Source of the DNA: Accumulibacter sp003538495
GTDB lineage: Bacteria > Pseudomonadota > Gammaproteobacteria > Burkholderiales > Rhodocyclaceae
Reading direction: 5' to 3'
DNA: 64,000 nt
Assembly (NCBI RefSeq): GCF_029255145.1
Contig: NZ_JAPUVQ010000042.1
Span: 1 to 64,000 of the forward strand
Of this stretch, positions 16,433 through 25,849 are shown piece by piece. The notes under the pieces were generated by a model. That model was not told the origin of the DNA, ran no database searches, and saw only the letters and a program-made list of their open reading frames with translations. Position numbers and translations under genes: made by a program. Positions within the stretch are counted from its first letter, which is position 1. Every line of letters begins with the position of its first letter.

Positions 16433-18025
16433 ATGCTGACCACCGCGGAGTCCGGTGAGGAACCGTTCTCCGAGATGCACTGGAAGTCGCTGCGCTACTT
16501 CAACCTCTATCGCTTTGCGGTTGCCGCGCTGCTCTTTTCGTCGGCGCTGCTTTATCCCTCCGTTTTTCCGATTGCCGGCCCGGACCAGAGTCAGCGGCAT
16601 CTGGCGCTGGCCAGCCTGTATCTGGTCGCTACCGCAGTGGCGGTGGTCCTGGCGTATCGCCATGGGCAGCACGCGACCGTGCAATTGACCGCCAGCGTGC
16701 TGCTCGACGTACTGGTCATGACCGTTTTGATTCATGTCGGTGGCGGCCTGGGCAGCGGTCTCGGGTCGATGCTGCTGGTGACGCTGGCCGGAGCCGGTCT
16801 GGTAGGACAGGGGCGTCTGGTGTTGTTCTATGCCGCGATGGCCACCCTGGCGGTGCTCTTCGAACACTCCTACCGTGTGATGCAGAACGACTTCGATGCG
16901 GCTGGCTTTTTTCACGCCGGCGTGTTCAGCGCGGGTTTTTTTGCGGTAGCCATTTCCGCCCGTTTGCTGGCGCGGCGGGTGATCGCCAACGAGGCGCTGG
17001 CGCACCAGCGTGGCGTTGATCTGAATAACCAGACGGTGATCAGCCAGCGCGTCATCGAAGAGATGCAGGACGGCGTGGTGGTCCTTCGCCGCGACGGCAG
17101 GGTCCGGCAGAGCAACCCGCGCGCCCGGCAACTGTTGGGGCTGGACGGTGGCAGTGAGTCCCTGCTGAGCGCGTATTCGTCCGACCTGGCGCTGGATTTC
17201 GTCGATTGGTGTCGGAATGGCAGCGAAGATGCGGTGCTGGTGCGCGTGCCGGCAAGCGGTTTGCGGCTGCGGGCGCGGTTTGCGGCGACCGAGAGTTCGG
17301 AACGTGACGTGCTGGTTTTCCTCGAGGACATGGGCCGACTGCAGGAGCAGGCGCAGCAGATGAAGTTGGCTGCACTGGGGCGCCTGACGGCCAATATTGC
17401 GCACGAGATACGCAATCCGCTCTCGGCGATCAGTCATGCCGGCGAACTGCTGCGTGAAGAGCGGCGTGGCGAGGCCTATGAGCGCTTGTTGCGCATTATG
17501 CTCGACAATACCCAGCGTCTCGAGCGGATCGTCAGCGATGTGCTCGAACTCGGGCGCCGTGATCGCCTCTATCGGGAACTGATCGATCTGCGGGCGACCT
17601 TGCCGCCGCTGATCGAGGAATACCTGGCCAAGGAGGGCTTGCCTGCCGATGTGGTTCGCCTCGACTTGTCGGCTGGGGCGACCCTGTGCTTCGATCGTTC
17701 CCATTTTCATCAGGTGTTGGGGAATCTGCTGGGCAACGCGCTGCGGCATTCGCAGCGCGTCGCCGGCAGCGTTCGCCTGCTGGCCTGCGCCGGCAAAGTT
17801 GCTGGGCAGGTCGAGTTGCACGTGATCGACGACGGTGAGGGTGTCGGCGAGGAATTCCGGGAACATATATTCGAGCCCTTCTTCACCACGCATCATCGGG
17901 GTACCGGCCTGGGTCTGTACATTGCGCGCGAGTTGTGTGACGCCAATGACGCGCAACTCGAACTGCAGGGCTCTGGCCCGGGTGCTGATTTCTGTCTATT
18001 GGGGAGGGCTTCAGGGTGTCAGTAG
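16433..18025 (+). CDS. pilS: Sensor histidine kinase PilS
   Basis: The 530-residue inner-membrane kinase has about six transmembrane helices in residues 25-190 and a PAS-like region at about 200-290. The HisKA domain contains NIAHEIRNPLSAISHAGELL, the phospho-accepting H-box. A HATPase domain follows, with LGNLLGNALRHS (N box), DDGEGV and HRGTGLGLYIAREL (G boxes). PilS monitors pilin in the membrane and phosphorylates PilR to control type IV pilin transcription. Its 3' end overlaps pilR by 10 bp. No pilin gene is in this window. Confidence 0.93.
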   Translation: MLTTAESGEEPFSEMHWKSLRYFNLYRFAVAALLFSSALLYPSVFPIAGPDQSQRHLALASLYLVATAVAVVLAYRHGQHATVQLTASVLLDVLVMTVLIHVGGGLGSGLGSMLLVTLAGAGLVGQGRLVLFYAAMATLAVLFEHSYRVMQNDFDAAGFFHAGVFSAGFFAVAISARLLARRVIANEALAHQRGVDLNNQTVISQRVIEEMQDGVVVLRRDGRVRQSNPRARQLLGLDGGSESLLSAYSSDLALDFVDWCRNGSEDAVLVRVPASGLRLRARFAATESSERDVLVFLEDMGRLQEQAQQMKLAALGRLTANIAHEIRNPLSAISHAGELLREERRGEAYERLLRIMLDNTQRLERIVSDVLELGRRDRLYRELIDLRATLPPLIEEYLAKEGLPADVVRLDLSAGATLCFDRSHFHQVLGNLLGNALRHSQRVAGSVRLLACAGKVAGQVELHVIDDGEGVGEEFREHIFEPFFTTHHRGTGLGLYIARELCDANDAQLELQGSGPGADFCLLGRASGCQ

Positions 18026-19386
18026 TCAAGGCGGAGCGTCGCCCGCGCGGCGAGTTGGCAAGGGTGCTGGTGGTCGACGACGAAGCGGATATCCGTGAAC
18101 TTCTCGATCTGACCGTGGCCCGCATGGGCTTGTCGGCGGACTGCGCGGCGAGTATTGCCGAGGCCCGGCGACTGCTCGAGCGGCAACACTACCAATTGTG
18201 CATTACCGACATGCGTCTGCCTGACGGCGAGGGTCTGGAGATCGTCAGGCTGATCGGTGAGCGCTACGGGCAGACGCCGGTAGCGGTGATCACGGCCTTC
18301 GGAAGCGCCCAGAACGCGGTAGCCGCGCTGAAAGCCGGTGCGTTTGACTATCTGGCCAAGCCGGTCGCCCTCGAGCAGTTGCGCAGCTTGATCAAATCGG
18401 CGCTCAGCTTGCCGCGGCATGGCGGCGTTGCCGACGACGAGCGGTCGCTGGTCGCTGGCGGGCAATTGATTGGCGAGTCGGCAGCGATCGAGCACGTTCG
18501 TCAATTGATCGAAAAACTGGCCCGGAGTCAGGCGCCGGTCTACATCTCCGGTGAGTCGGGAACGGGAAAGGAACTCGCCGCGCGTTTGATCCACGACCAG
18601 AGCTCTCGGCGCGCAGCGCCCTTCGTGCCGGTGAACTGTGGCGCGATCCCAGAGAACTTGATGGAGAGCGAGTTCTTTGGCTATCGCAAGGGTGCCTTTA
18701 CCGGTGCCGACAGCGATCGAGATGGCTTCTTTCAGGCGGCGAAAGGCGGGACGCTGTTTCTCGACGAAGTAGCTGACTTGCCGCTGGCGATGCAGGTCAA
18801 ATTGCTGCGCGCGATTCAGGAGAAGAAGGTTCGCAAGGTCGGCAGCACTGCCGAAGAAATGGTGGACGTGCGTATCCTTTCGGCGACTCACCGTTCGCTC
18901 AAGGGATGCGTCGATGACGGGCTCTTTCGCCAGGATCTCTTCTATCGCCTCAACGTCATCGAACTGCGGATGCCGCCGCTGCGCGAGCGTCACGAGGATG
19001 TGGCGCCGCTGGTGGAGGCGCTGCTGCACCGCATTTGCGGCGCCACGGCGCCGCGGATCGAGCAGCCAGCCCTGCGTGCGCTGGCCGGGTATAGCTTTCC
19101 GGGTAACGTACGGGAACTCGAGAACATTCTCGAGCGGGCGACGGCGCTGTGCACCAACGGTGCGGTAGCCACCGACGACCTGCAACTGGCGCCGGTCGCG
19201 GCGGTTGGCGGCAGTGTCGGCAGGGCTGGCGAAACGCTTGACGAATATCTGAACCGCCTCGAAAAGCAGGCCATCCTCGAGGCTTTGACGAAGACGGCCT
19301 TCAACCGCACCGCAGCGGCAAGATTGCTCGGTGTGAGTTTCCGTTCGCTGCGCTATCGCATCGAGCGGCTCGGCATCGAGGAGTGA
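18016..19386 (+). CDS. pilR: Sigma54-dependent response regulator PilR
   Basis: The 456-residue NtrC-type activator has a receiver domain (LVVDDEADIRELL, phospho-acceptor in ITDMRLPDGEG, Lys in DYLAKPV). The AAA+ domain has SGESGTGKELAA (Walker A), the sigma54-contact motif GAFTGA (in YRKGAFTGAD) and GGTLFLDEV (Walker B). A Fis-type HTH is at the C-terminus (FNRTAAARLLGVSFRSLRYR). The start is a GTG at 18016 inside pilS, indicating translational coupling. It needs RpoN, which is encoded elsewhere. Confidence 0.94.
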   Translation: MSVVKAERRPRGELARVLVVDDEADIRELLDLTVARMGLSADCAASIAEARRLLERQHYQLCITDMRLPDGEGLEIVRLIGERYGQTPVAVITAFGSAQNAVAALKAGAFDYLAKPVALEQLRSLIKSALSLPRHGGVADDERSLVAGGQLIGESAAIEHVRQLIEKLARSQAPVYISGESGTGKELAARLIHDQSSRRAAPFVPVNCGAIPENLMESEFFGYRKGAFTGADSDRDGFFQAAKGGTLFLDEVADLPLAMQVKLLRAIQEKKVRKVGSTAEEMVDVRILSATHRSLKGCVDDGLFRQDLFYRLNVIELRMPPLRERHEDVAPLVEALLHRICGATAPRIEQPALRALAGYSFPGNVRELENILERATALCTNGAVATDDLQLAPVAAVGGSVGRAGETLDEYLNRLEKQAILEALTKTAFNRTAAARLLGVSFRSLRYRIERLGIEE

Positions 19387-19964
19387 TGCCCCGGTATCGG
19401 GCGCTGGCCCTGCGGAGGGATGCCGACGGCTGGCTGGATGGCGCGCGCCGGGTCGCGTCGCCAAACTGCGATCAGCGTCCGGACGGCGAACAGCTCACGC
19501 TGATCGTTGTGCATGCAATCAGCCTGCCGCCAGGACAGTTTAGTGGCGACGCGATCGAACGGCTGTTCACCAATCGACTGGATGTCTCCGCCCACCCCTA
19601 TTTTGCGCAGATCGGTGCGCTGCAGGTGTCGGCCCACTTCCTGCTTCGCCGCGATGGCGAGTTGCTGCAATTCGTTTCGTGTCGGCAGCGAGCCTGGCAT
19701 GCCGGCGTGTCGTCCTGGAGCGGGCGCCCGCGTTGCAACGACTTTTCGCTGGGAATCGAACTCGAGGGCTGCGACGAGTTGCCCTTCGCGGATGCGCAGT
19801 ACGACCGTCTGCTGGAACTGATCCAGGTGCTGTGTGCGCAGTACCCGATCGAAGCGGTGGTCGGGCACAGTGACGTTTCGCCTGGTCGAAAGACCGACCC
19901 CGGTCCCTGCTTTGATTGGCGGCGCCTGGCCGCGCTTGGCGATTTGCCCGGCTTGCGCCGCTGA
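19386..19964 (+). CDS. ampD: 1,6-anhydro-N-acetylmuramyl-L-alanine amidase AmpD
   Basis: The 192-residue cytoplasmic zinc amidase cleaves the stem peptide from anhydro-muropeptides during cell-wall recycling. Zinc-ligand regions are visible as LIVVHAISLPPG, RAWHAGVSSWSGR and VVGHSDVSPGRKTDPGPCFDW. The ATG at 19386 shares a base with the pilR stop; a GTG directly before it is also possible. In this window it complements amgK and murU, which process the released anhMurNAc. Confidence 0.95.
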   Translation: MPRYRALALRRDADGWLDGARRVASPNCDQRPDGEQLTLIVVHAISLPPGQFSGDAIERLFTNRLDVSAHPYFAQIGALQVSAHFLLRRDGELLQFVSCRQRAWHAGVSSWSGRPRCNDFSLGIELEGCDELPFADAQYDRLLELIQVLCAQYPIEAVVGHSDVSPGRKTDPGPCFDWRRLAALGDLPGLRR

Positions 19965-19976
19965 GCGCCTGGGCGC

Positions 19977-21137
19977 TCAGCCAATAAATCGGCGGATCCT
20001 GTCCACTGCCTCGGTCAGGCGTTCGACGCCGGCGGTGTACGCAAATCGCAAGTGCTCTTCCGGCGCGTTGCTCCCGAAGTCGAGTCCGGGCGTAATCGCC
20101 ACGCCGGCCGATTCGAGCAGTTCGCGTGCAAAGCGGTCGCTGTTGTCGGTCAGTTCAGCGCAATTGGCGTAGATGTAGAAGGCACCCTCCGGCTTTGGCG
20201 CCAGGCGGAAGCCGAGGTCTGCAAGCGCCGGCGCAAGAAAATCGCGACGTCGCCGGAATTCGTTTCGTCTTGCTTCCAGGATGCTGATCGTGGCCGGCTC
20301 GAAGGCGGCCAGCGCCGCGTGCTGGGCTGGCGTCGATGGTGAGATGAAGAGATTCGGTGCGAGCTTTTCGATGTCGCGGCCGAAGCGCTCGGGAACGACC
20401 AGCCAACCCAGGCGCCAGCCGGTCATGTTGAAGTATTTGGAAAAGCTCTGGACGACAAAGATGTCGTCACCGAATTGCAGTGCCGTTGGTACCTCGCGTT
20501 CGTAGGTGAGGCCATGATAGATCTCGTCGACGATCAATTGCCCACCCTGCTGGCGGACGAACTCCGCCATCGCCGCCAGCGAAGCATCGTCGAGGAGGGT
20601 GCCGGTGGGGTTGGCGGGTGAAGCCAGGAGAGCACCGGCGGTGCGCTCGTTCCAGTAGCATTCGAGGTCGGCGAGCGTTGGCTGGAAGTTGTTTTCGGCG
20701 TGCACCGGAACGGCGACCGGTACCCCTTCGAAGCTGCGCACGAAGTTGCGGTTGCAGGGGTAACCCGGGTCGGTCAGCAGCCATTCGCTAGCCGGTTCTG
20801 AGAGGCAGGCCATGGCCAGCAGCAGCGCTCCCGATGCCCCGGCAGTGACGACGATCCGCGAGGCAGGGACGCTGATCCCGTAGCGTGTGGCATAGAACGC
20901 GGCAATCGCGCGGCGCAGTTCGGGCAGTCCGAGCGCCGCCGTGTAGTACACGCGGCCGGTGGCGAGCTGTGCCTGTGCCGCTGCGATAATTGGTTCGGGC
21001 GTCGGGAAGTCGGGTTCCCCGACTTCCATGTGAATGATGTCGCGCCCTTCGGCTTCCAGCGTCTTGGCGCGCGCCATCAGCTCCATGACATGGAAGGGGG
21101 CGATGTCGGCAAGGCGGCTGGCGGGGAAGGTCGGCAT
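19977..21137 (-). CDS. PLP-dependent aminotransferase, class I/II (AspC/AlaA-like)
   Basis: The 386-residue fold-type I aminotransferase has the PLP lysine in SFSKYFNMTGWRLGW. It also has the substrate-arginine region near its C-terminus (HLRFAYT). EVGEPDFPTPEPI and ASPANPTG are typical of the aspartate/alanine/aromatic branch. The donor and acceptor cannot be told from sequence. The ATG at 21137 gives MPTFPASRLADIAPFHVM; 15 further residues upstream are unlikely. It converges with ampD. Confidence 0.85.
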   Translation of the reverse strand: MPTFPASRLADIAPFHVMELMARAKTLEAEGRDIIHMEVGEPDFPTPEPIIAAAQAQLATGRVYYTAALGLPELRRAIAAFYATRYGISVPASRIVVTAGASGALLLAMACLSEPASEWLLTDPGYPCNRNFVRSFEGVPVAVPVHAENNFQPTLADLECYWNERTAGALLASPANPTGTLLDDASLAAMAEFVRQQGGQLIVDEIYHGLTYEREVPTALQFGDDIFVVQSFSKYFNMTGWRLGWLVVPERFGRDIEKLAPNLFISPSTPAQHAALAAFEPATISILEARRNEFRRRRDFLAPALADLGFRLAPKPEGAFYIYANCAELTDNSDRFARELLESAGVAITPGLDFGSNAPEEHLRFAYTAGVERLTEAVDRIRRFIG

Positions 21138-21196
21138 GATTCGGCGATGGCAGTTTGAGAAAAGCAGGCAGTCTACCCGCAAGGCGGGTCGAGGCG

Positions 21197-21226
21197 CAAA
21201 AAAGCCGCCCGCAGGCGGCTTTTCGG
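21197..21226 (-). terminator. Intrinsic terminator of pckG
   Basis: Read leftward, AAGCCGCC and GGCGGCTT form an 8-bp GC-rich stem with a 4-base loop, followed by a run of six T. It lies about 20 bp after the pckG stop. Confidence 0.85.
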
Positions 21227-21246
21227 CGACCGAAACCGCGTCGTGA

Positions 21247-23091
21247 TCAGGCGGCCTGGAAGCCCTTCTCGAGTTCGTTGCGGATCTCGGCGAGCTTGGG
21301 AGGCAACTTGTCGCCCATCTTGGTGAACCACTCCTTGACGCCGTCGAGTTCGCTCTTCCACGCCTGCTGGTCGAGGCTGGTCACGCCGGCAAATTCTTCC
21401 TTGGAGAAGTCGACGCCGGTCCAGTCGATGTCCTCGTAATTGGGCATCCAGCCAAGCGTCGTCTTCCTTGCGGAAACCTTGCCTTCGCAACGGTCGATGA
21501 TCCACTTGAGGATCCGCGCATTGTCACCGAAGCCAGGCCAGGCGAAGCCGCCTTGTTCGTTGGTCCGGAACCAGTTGACCATGAAGATCGGCACCGGCGT
21601 ATCGGCGGCGTTGCCCATCTTCAACCAGTGGCTGTAGTAGTCGGCCATGTTGTAGCCGCAGAACGGCAGCATCGCGAACGGATCGCGACGAACGACGCCC
21701 TGCTGGCCGAAGGCGGCGGCAGTCGTCTCCGAGCCAAGGGTGGCGGCGGCATAGACGCCGTGATCCCAGTCAACGGTCTGACAGACCAGCGGTACGGTCG
21801 AGGCGCGACGGCCGCCGAACAGGAAGGCCGAGATCGGCACCCCTTCGGTGCTCTGCCACTGGTCGTCGATGCACGGGCACTGTGACGCCGGTGCGGTAAA
21901 GCGGGAGTTCGGATGAGCGGCCTTGGTGCCCTTTTCCTTGGCGATCGCCGGGGTCCAGTCGTTGCCCTGCCAATCGATTGCGTGCGCCGGTGCCGGCCCC
22001 ATGCCTTCCCACCACACGTCGCCATCGTCGGTGAGTGCGACGTTGGTGAAGATGGTGTTCTCGGCCAGTGAAGCCATGGCGTTGAAGTTGGTCTGCTCGT
22101 TGGTACCCGGCGCGACGCCGAAGAAGCCGGCTTCGGGGTTGATCGCGTACAGCCGGGTGACGCCGTTCTTGTCCTTGCGCGGCTTGATCCAGGCGATGTC
22201 GTCGCCGATGGTGGTGACCTTCCAGCCGTTCAGGCTGGCTGGCGGAACCAGCATCGCGAAGTTGGTCTTGCCACAGGCCGACGGGAACGCCGCCGCAACG
22301 TAGTGTTTCTTGCCTTCGGGCGACTCGACGCCGAGGATCAGCATGTGTTCTGCCATCCAGCCGTCGTCGCGTGCCATGTTCGAAGCGATGCGCAGCGCCA
22401 GGCACTTCTTGCCGAGCAGCGCGTTGCCACCGTAGCCCGAACCGTAGGACCAGATTTCGCGCGTTTCCGGATAGTGGACGATGTACTTGGTGGTCGGGTT
22501 GCACGGCCAGCGCGGGTCCTTCTGGCCTGGTTCCTTGGGTGCGCCGATTGAGTGCACGCAGGGAACGAAGGCGCCGTCGGTACCGAGGACCGGGAAGACG
22601 TCCTTGCCCATGCGGGTCATGATCCGCATGTTGACTACCACGTAGGCACTGTCGCTGATCTCGACGCCGATCTGGGCGATCGGTGACCCAATGGGTCCCA
22701 TCGAGAAGGGGATCACGTACATCGTGCGGCCCTTCATGCAGCCCTTGAAGACGCCCTTCAGCGTCTCGCGCATCTTGGCCGGTTCTTCCCAGTTGTTGGT
22801 CGGGCCGGCGTCTTCCTTCTTCTCGGAACAGATGTAAGTACGGTCTTCGACGCGGGCGACGTCCGAAGGGTCCGAAAAGGCCAGAAAGGAGTTCTTGCGC
22901 TTCTCGGGATTGAGCTTGACGAAGGTGCCGGCGGCGACCAACTCGGCGCAGAGCCGGTCGTATTCTTCTTGCGAGCCATCGGCCCAGACCACCTGGGCAG
23001 GCTCGGTGAGGGCCGCGATATCGGCAACCCATTGTTTCAGGCGTTCGTGTTTGACGTAGTCCGGGGCATTGATGGAAAAAGTCTGGTTCAT
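21247..23091 (-). CDS. pckG: Phosphoenolpyruvate carboxykinase (GTP)
   Basis: The 614-residue enzyme interconverts oxaloacetate and PEP using GTP/GDP. The kinase-1a loop is AAAFPSACGKTNFAM, with the Cys characteristic of GTP-type PEPCK. Metal and substrate motifs include GDDIAWI, FGGRRASTVPLV and WPGFGDNARILKWI. The length is normal for the GTP family. The ATG at 23091 gives MNQTFSINAPDYVKH; further upstream frame is Ala/Pro-rich shadow. It is divergent from the malic enzyme across 358 bp, placing two C3/C4 node enzymes back to back. Confidence 0.97.
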   Translation of the reverse strand: MNQTFSINAPDYVKHERLKQWVADIAALTEPAQVVWADGSQEEYDRLCAELVAAGTFVKLNPEKRKNSFLAFSDPSDVARVEDRTYICSEKKEDAGPTNNWEEPAKMRETLKGVFKGCMKGRTMYVIPFSMGPIGSPIAQIGVEISDSAYVVVNMRIMTRMGKDVFPVLGTDGAFVPCVHSIGAPKEPGQKDPRWPCNPTTKYIVHYPETREIWSYGSGYGGNALLGKKCLALRIASNMARDDGWMAEHMLILGVESPEGKKHYVAAAFPSACGKTNFAMLVPPASLNGWKVTTIGDDIAWIKPRKDKNGVTRLYAINPEAGFFGVAPGTNEQTNFNAMASLAENTIFTNVALTDDGDVWWEGMGPAPAHAIDWQGNDWTPAIAKEKGTKAAHPNSRFTAPASQCPCIDDQWQSTEGVPISAFLFGGRRASTVPLVCQTVDWDHGVYAAATLGSETTAAAFGQQGVVRRDPFAMLPFCGYNMADYYSHWLKMGNAADTPVPIFMVNWFRTNEQGGFAWPGFGDNARILKWIIDRCEGKVSARKTTLGWMPNYEDIDWTGVDFSKEEFAGVTSLDQQAWKSELDGVKEWFTKMGDKLPPKLAEIRNELEKGFQAA

Positions 23092-23449
23092 GGTAATCAC
23101 TCTCGAAGGAAGGTGGAGGAGCGGAGCTTGCCGTGGCGTGGCGCGCGCAGAGGCTGGCCAACGGAGCAGGGACCCGAAGGGTCCGTCCAGCCCAGTCGGG
23201 GGCGACGCGTCGGTCGCGGCTGGCGAAGAAACCGAGTGCAGCAAGGGGGGATTGACATGCCGGATGCTGGTGCTACAAGGTTGTCAGGGTTTGTGTAATT
23301 ATGCCACAGGTCCGACCGGAACTGACGATCGATAGACAAGCCGCGTTCTGCCGAGAGGGTCGAGCGGGACACTCGGGAGTCAGAGATCTAGTGACCGTTG
23401 GGGAGCCACAAGCAGCCGCTTTGGCTTGATATGCCGCCAGGAGAGAGTC
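23092..23449. other. 358-bp divergent intergenic region pckG//maeB
   Basis: No gene is visible. It holds the promoters of both flanking genes. A TTGACA-16-TACAAG pair faces maeB. On the minus strand a CATAAT (23303-23298) could serve pckG. Just upstream of maeB is AGGAGAGAG, its ribosome binding site. Confidence 0.5.
23252..23279 (+). promoter_or_regulatory. Candidate promoter for maeB
   Basis: A perfect TTGACA (23252-23257) is followed after 16 bp by TACAAG (23274-23279), a 4/6 match to the -10 consensus. The implied leader is about 165 nt. Confidence 0.35.
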
Positions 23450-25756
23450 ATGAACAAAGACAAAGACAAAGACCAGCTGCGGATTGCCGCCTTGGCCTAC
23501 CACCGCAATCCACGACCGGGCAAGATCGCGATCCAGCCGACCACCCAACTGACCAATCAGTACGACCTGTCGATGGCCTACTCGCCAGGAGTGGCGGCGG
23601 CCTGCGAAGAGATCGTCGCTGTCCCCGCTGAAGTCAGCACGCTTACTTCACGCGCCAATCTGGTCGGCGTGATTACCAATGGCACGGCGGTGCTGGGTCT
23701 CGGGGCGATCGGTCCGCTGGCGGCCAAGCCGGTGATGGAAGGCAAGGCTGTGCTGTTCAAGAAATTTGCCAACATCGATGTCTTCGATCTGGAGATCGAA
23801 GAGCTTGATCCGGATCGCCTGGTCGAGATCATCGCCTCGCTGGAGCCAACATTTGGCGGCATCAACCTCGAGGACATCAAGGCGCCGGAGTGCTTCTATG
23901 TTGAGCGGAAGCTCCGTGAGCGGATGAAGATCCCGGTCTTCCACGACGATCAGCACGGTACGGCGATCGTTGTCGGTGCGGCGATCCTCAACGGCCTGTA
24001 CCTCCAGGGCAAGGACCTCGACAAGGTAAAGCTGGTGACCTCGGGCGCTGGCGCCGCTGCGCTGGCGTGCCTGGATCTGCTGGTGATGCTGGGTATCCCG
24101 GTCGAGAATATCTGGGTGACCGACATCAAGGGGCTGGTCTATGAGGGCCGTGTCGAGGACATGGACGAGATCAAGGGGCGTTACGCCAAGCAGACCGACG
24201 CGCGAACTCTCGACGACGTGATCGGTGGCGCCGACGTCTTCCTCGGGCTGTCGGCCGGCGGCGTGCTCAAGCGGGAAATGGTGGCGAAGATGGCGCCGTC
24301 ACCGCTGGTCATGGCGCTGGCGAACCCTAACCCGGAGATCACACCCGAAGACGTCAAGGCGGTGCGTAGTGATGCAATCATCGCTACCGGGCGCTCCGAC
24401 TACCCCAACCAGGTCAACAATGTGCTGTGTTTCCCGTTCATCTTTCGCGGTGCGCTCGACGTCGGAGCGACGACCATTACGGAAGCAATGAAGCTCGCCG
24501 CGGTCAAGGCGATCGCCGAACTGGCGCGCGTCGAGCAATCCGAGGTGGCGCTAAAGGCGTACGGCGAGAAAGTCTCCAATTTTGGCCCCGAATACCTGAT
24601 TCCGAATCCTTTCGATCCGCGCCTGATCAGCAAGATCGCGCCGGCGGTGGCGGCGGCAGCCATGGAATCGGGTGTGGCGACCAGGCCGATCAAGAATATG
24701 GACGCCTACGAGGACAGCCTGGACGAGTTCGTCTATCACTTTGGCCTGATCATGAAGCCGGTGTTCTCGCAGGCCAAGCAGGCGCCCCGGCGGATCGTCT
24801 TTGCGGAAGGGGGCGATGAGCGCGTGCTGCGCGCGGTCCAGGTGATCGTCGACGAGGGTATCGCGAAACCGATTCTGATCGGCCACCCGGGCGACATCGC
24901 CCGCAAACTGGAGGCGGCGAACCTGCGGGTCCGTCCGGGTGTTGACTTCGACATCGTTTGCGCCGGCCACAATGATTTCTTTGAGCACCATTTCGAGCCT
25001 TACTGGAAAGAGTATCGGCGGACGATGGAGCGCAAGGGCGTTTCGGCCGATTTTGCCAAGCGCGAGGTGCGGCGTCATCCCTCCCTGTTCGGCGCGCTGA
25101 TGGTGCGCATGGGCGACGCAGACGGGCTGATCTGTGGCACTTTCGGTCGCCACCACGTGCACCGCGAGTATGTCGAGAACGTCATCGGCCTGGCGCCGGG
25201 CGTCCGGGGGCTCTATGCGATGAGTGTGCTGCTGCTGCCGGATCGCACGCTGTTCATCGCCGACACCTACATCAACTACGAGCCGACGGCGGAACAGCTG
25301 GTTGACATGACTCTGCTGGCTGCCGACGCAGTGCGTCGCTTCGGCGTGACGCCGCGTGTCGCCCTGCTTTCGCATTCGTCGTTCGGCTCCGAGAACACGC
25401 CAACGGCGCTGAAAATGCGCGAAGCGTTGCGCTTGCTGAAGGAGCGTGCGCCGCGCCTCGAGGTCGAGGGCGAGATGCACGGTGACGCGGCGATCGACGA
25501 TCAGATCCGGCAGCGTGTTTTTCCGAGTGATGCGCGGCTGAAGGGGCAGGCCAATCTGCTGATCATGCCGACCCTCGACGCGGCGAACATTTCGTTCAAC
25601 CTGCTCAAGATCGCTGCCGGTGACAACCTCACGATTGGCCCGATCCTGCTGGGATCCGCGCAGCCGGCGCACATCCTGACGGCGACCGCGACCGTTCGAC
25701 GGCTGGTCAACATGACCGCCCTGGCGGTGGTCGACAAACTGATGAACGAACGCTGA
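23450..25756 (+). CDS. maeB: NADP-dependent malic enzyme with C-terminal phosphotransacetylase-like domain
   Basis: The 768-residue MaeB-type enzyme decarboxylates malate to pyruvate. The N-terminal malic domain has YDLSMAYSPGVAAACEEI and FHDDQHGTAIVVGAA. The NAD(P)-binding domain contains VTSGAGAAALACLDLL. Residues about 435-768 form a phosphotransacetylase-like domain (RIVFAEGGDERVLRAVQ), which in MaeB is regulatory (acetyl-CoA responsive) rather than catalytic. The ATG at 23450 follows AGGAGAGAG. It stands opposite pckG. Confidence 0.95.
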   Translation: MNKDKDKDQLRIAALAYHRNPRPGKIAIQPTTQLTNQYDLSMAYSPGVAAACEEIVAVPAEVSTLTSRANLVGVITNGTAVLGLGAIGPLAAKPVMEGKAVLFKKFANIDVFDLEIEELDPDRLVEIIASLEPTFGGINLEDIKAPECFYVERKLRERMKIPVFHDDQHGTAIVVGAAILNGLYLQGKDLDKVKLVTSGAGAAALACLDLLVMLGIPVENIWVTDIKGLVYEGRVEDMDEIKGRYAKQTDARTLDDVIGGADVFLGLSAGGVLKREMVAKMAPSPLVMALANPNPEITPEDVKAVRSDAIIATGRSDYPNQVNNVLCFPFIFRGALDVGATTITEAMKLAAVKAIAELARVEQSEVALKAYGEKVSNFGPEYLIPNPFDPRLISKIAPAVAAAAMESGVATRPIKNMDAYEDSLDEFVYHFGLIMKPVFSQAKQAPRRIVFAEGGDERVLRAVQVIVDEGIAKPILIGHPGDIARKLEAANLRVRPGVDFDIVCAGHNDFFEHHFEPYWKEYRRTMERKGVSADFAKREVRRHPSLFGALMVRMGDADGLICGTFGRHHVHREYVENVIGLAPGVRGLYAMSVLLLPDRTLFIADTYINYEPTAEQLVDMTLLAADAVRRFGVTPRVALLSHSSFGSENTPTALKMREALRLLKERAPRLEVEGEMHGDAAIDDQIRQRVFPSDARLKGQANLLIMPTLDAANISFNLLKIAAGDNLTIGPILLGSAQPAHILTATATVRRLVNMTALAVVDKLMNER

Positions 25757-25849
25757 ACGCGCTGGGCGGCCCATCGGTGGCGCTTGGGCGTGTTCCTCCA
25801 ACGCGTGTCGAGAACCCCACCTCTCAAAACCAGGTAGTGATGAGGGCCG

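Noticed and set aside
16205..17956. 583-codon minus-strand frame opposite pilS
   Set aside because: Antisense shadow rich in Gln/Arg/His; the plus strand has a complete histidine kinase.
21770..23161. 463-codon minus-strand frame inside pckG
   Set aside because: It is an alternative frame of pckG itself, with Arg-rich shadow translation.
23092..23449. Possible riboswitch or RNA leader before maeB
   Set aside because: No recognisable aptamer core or terminator/anti-terminator pair could be drawn; only promoter-like elements are supported.
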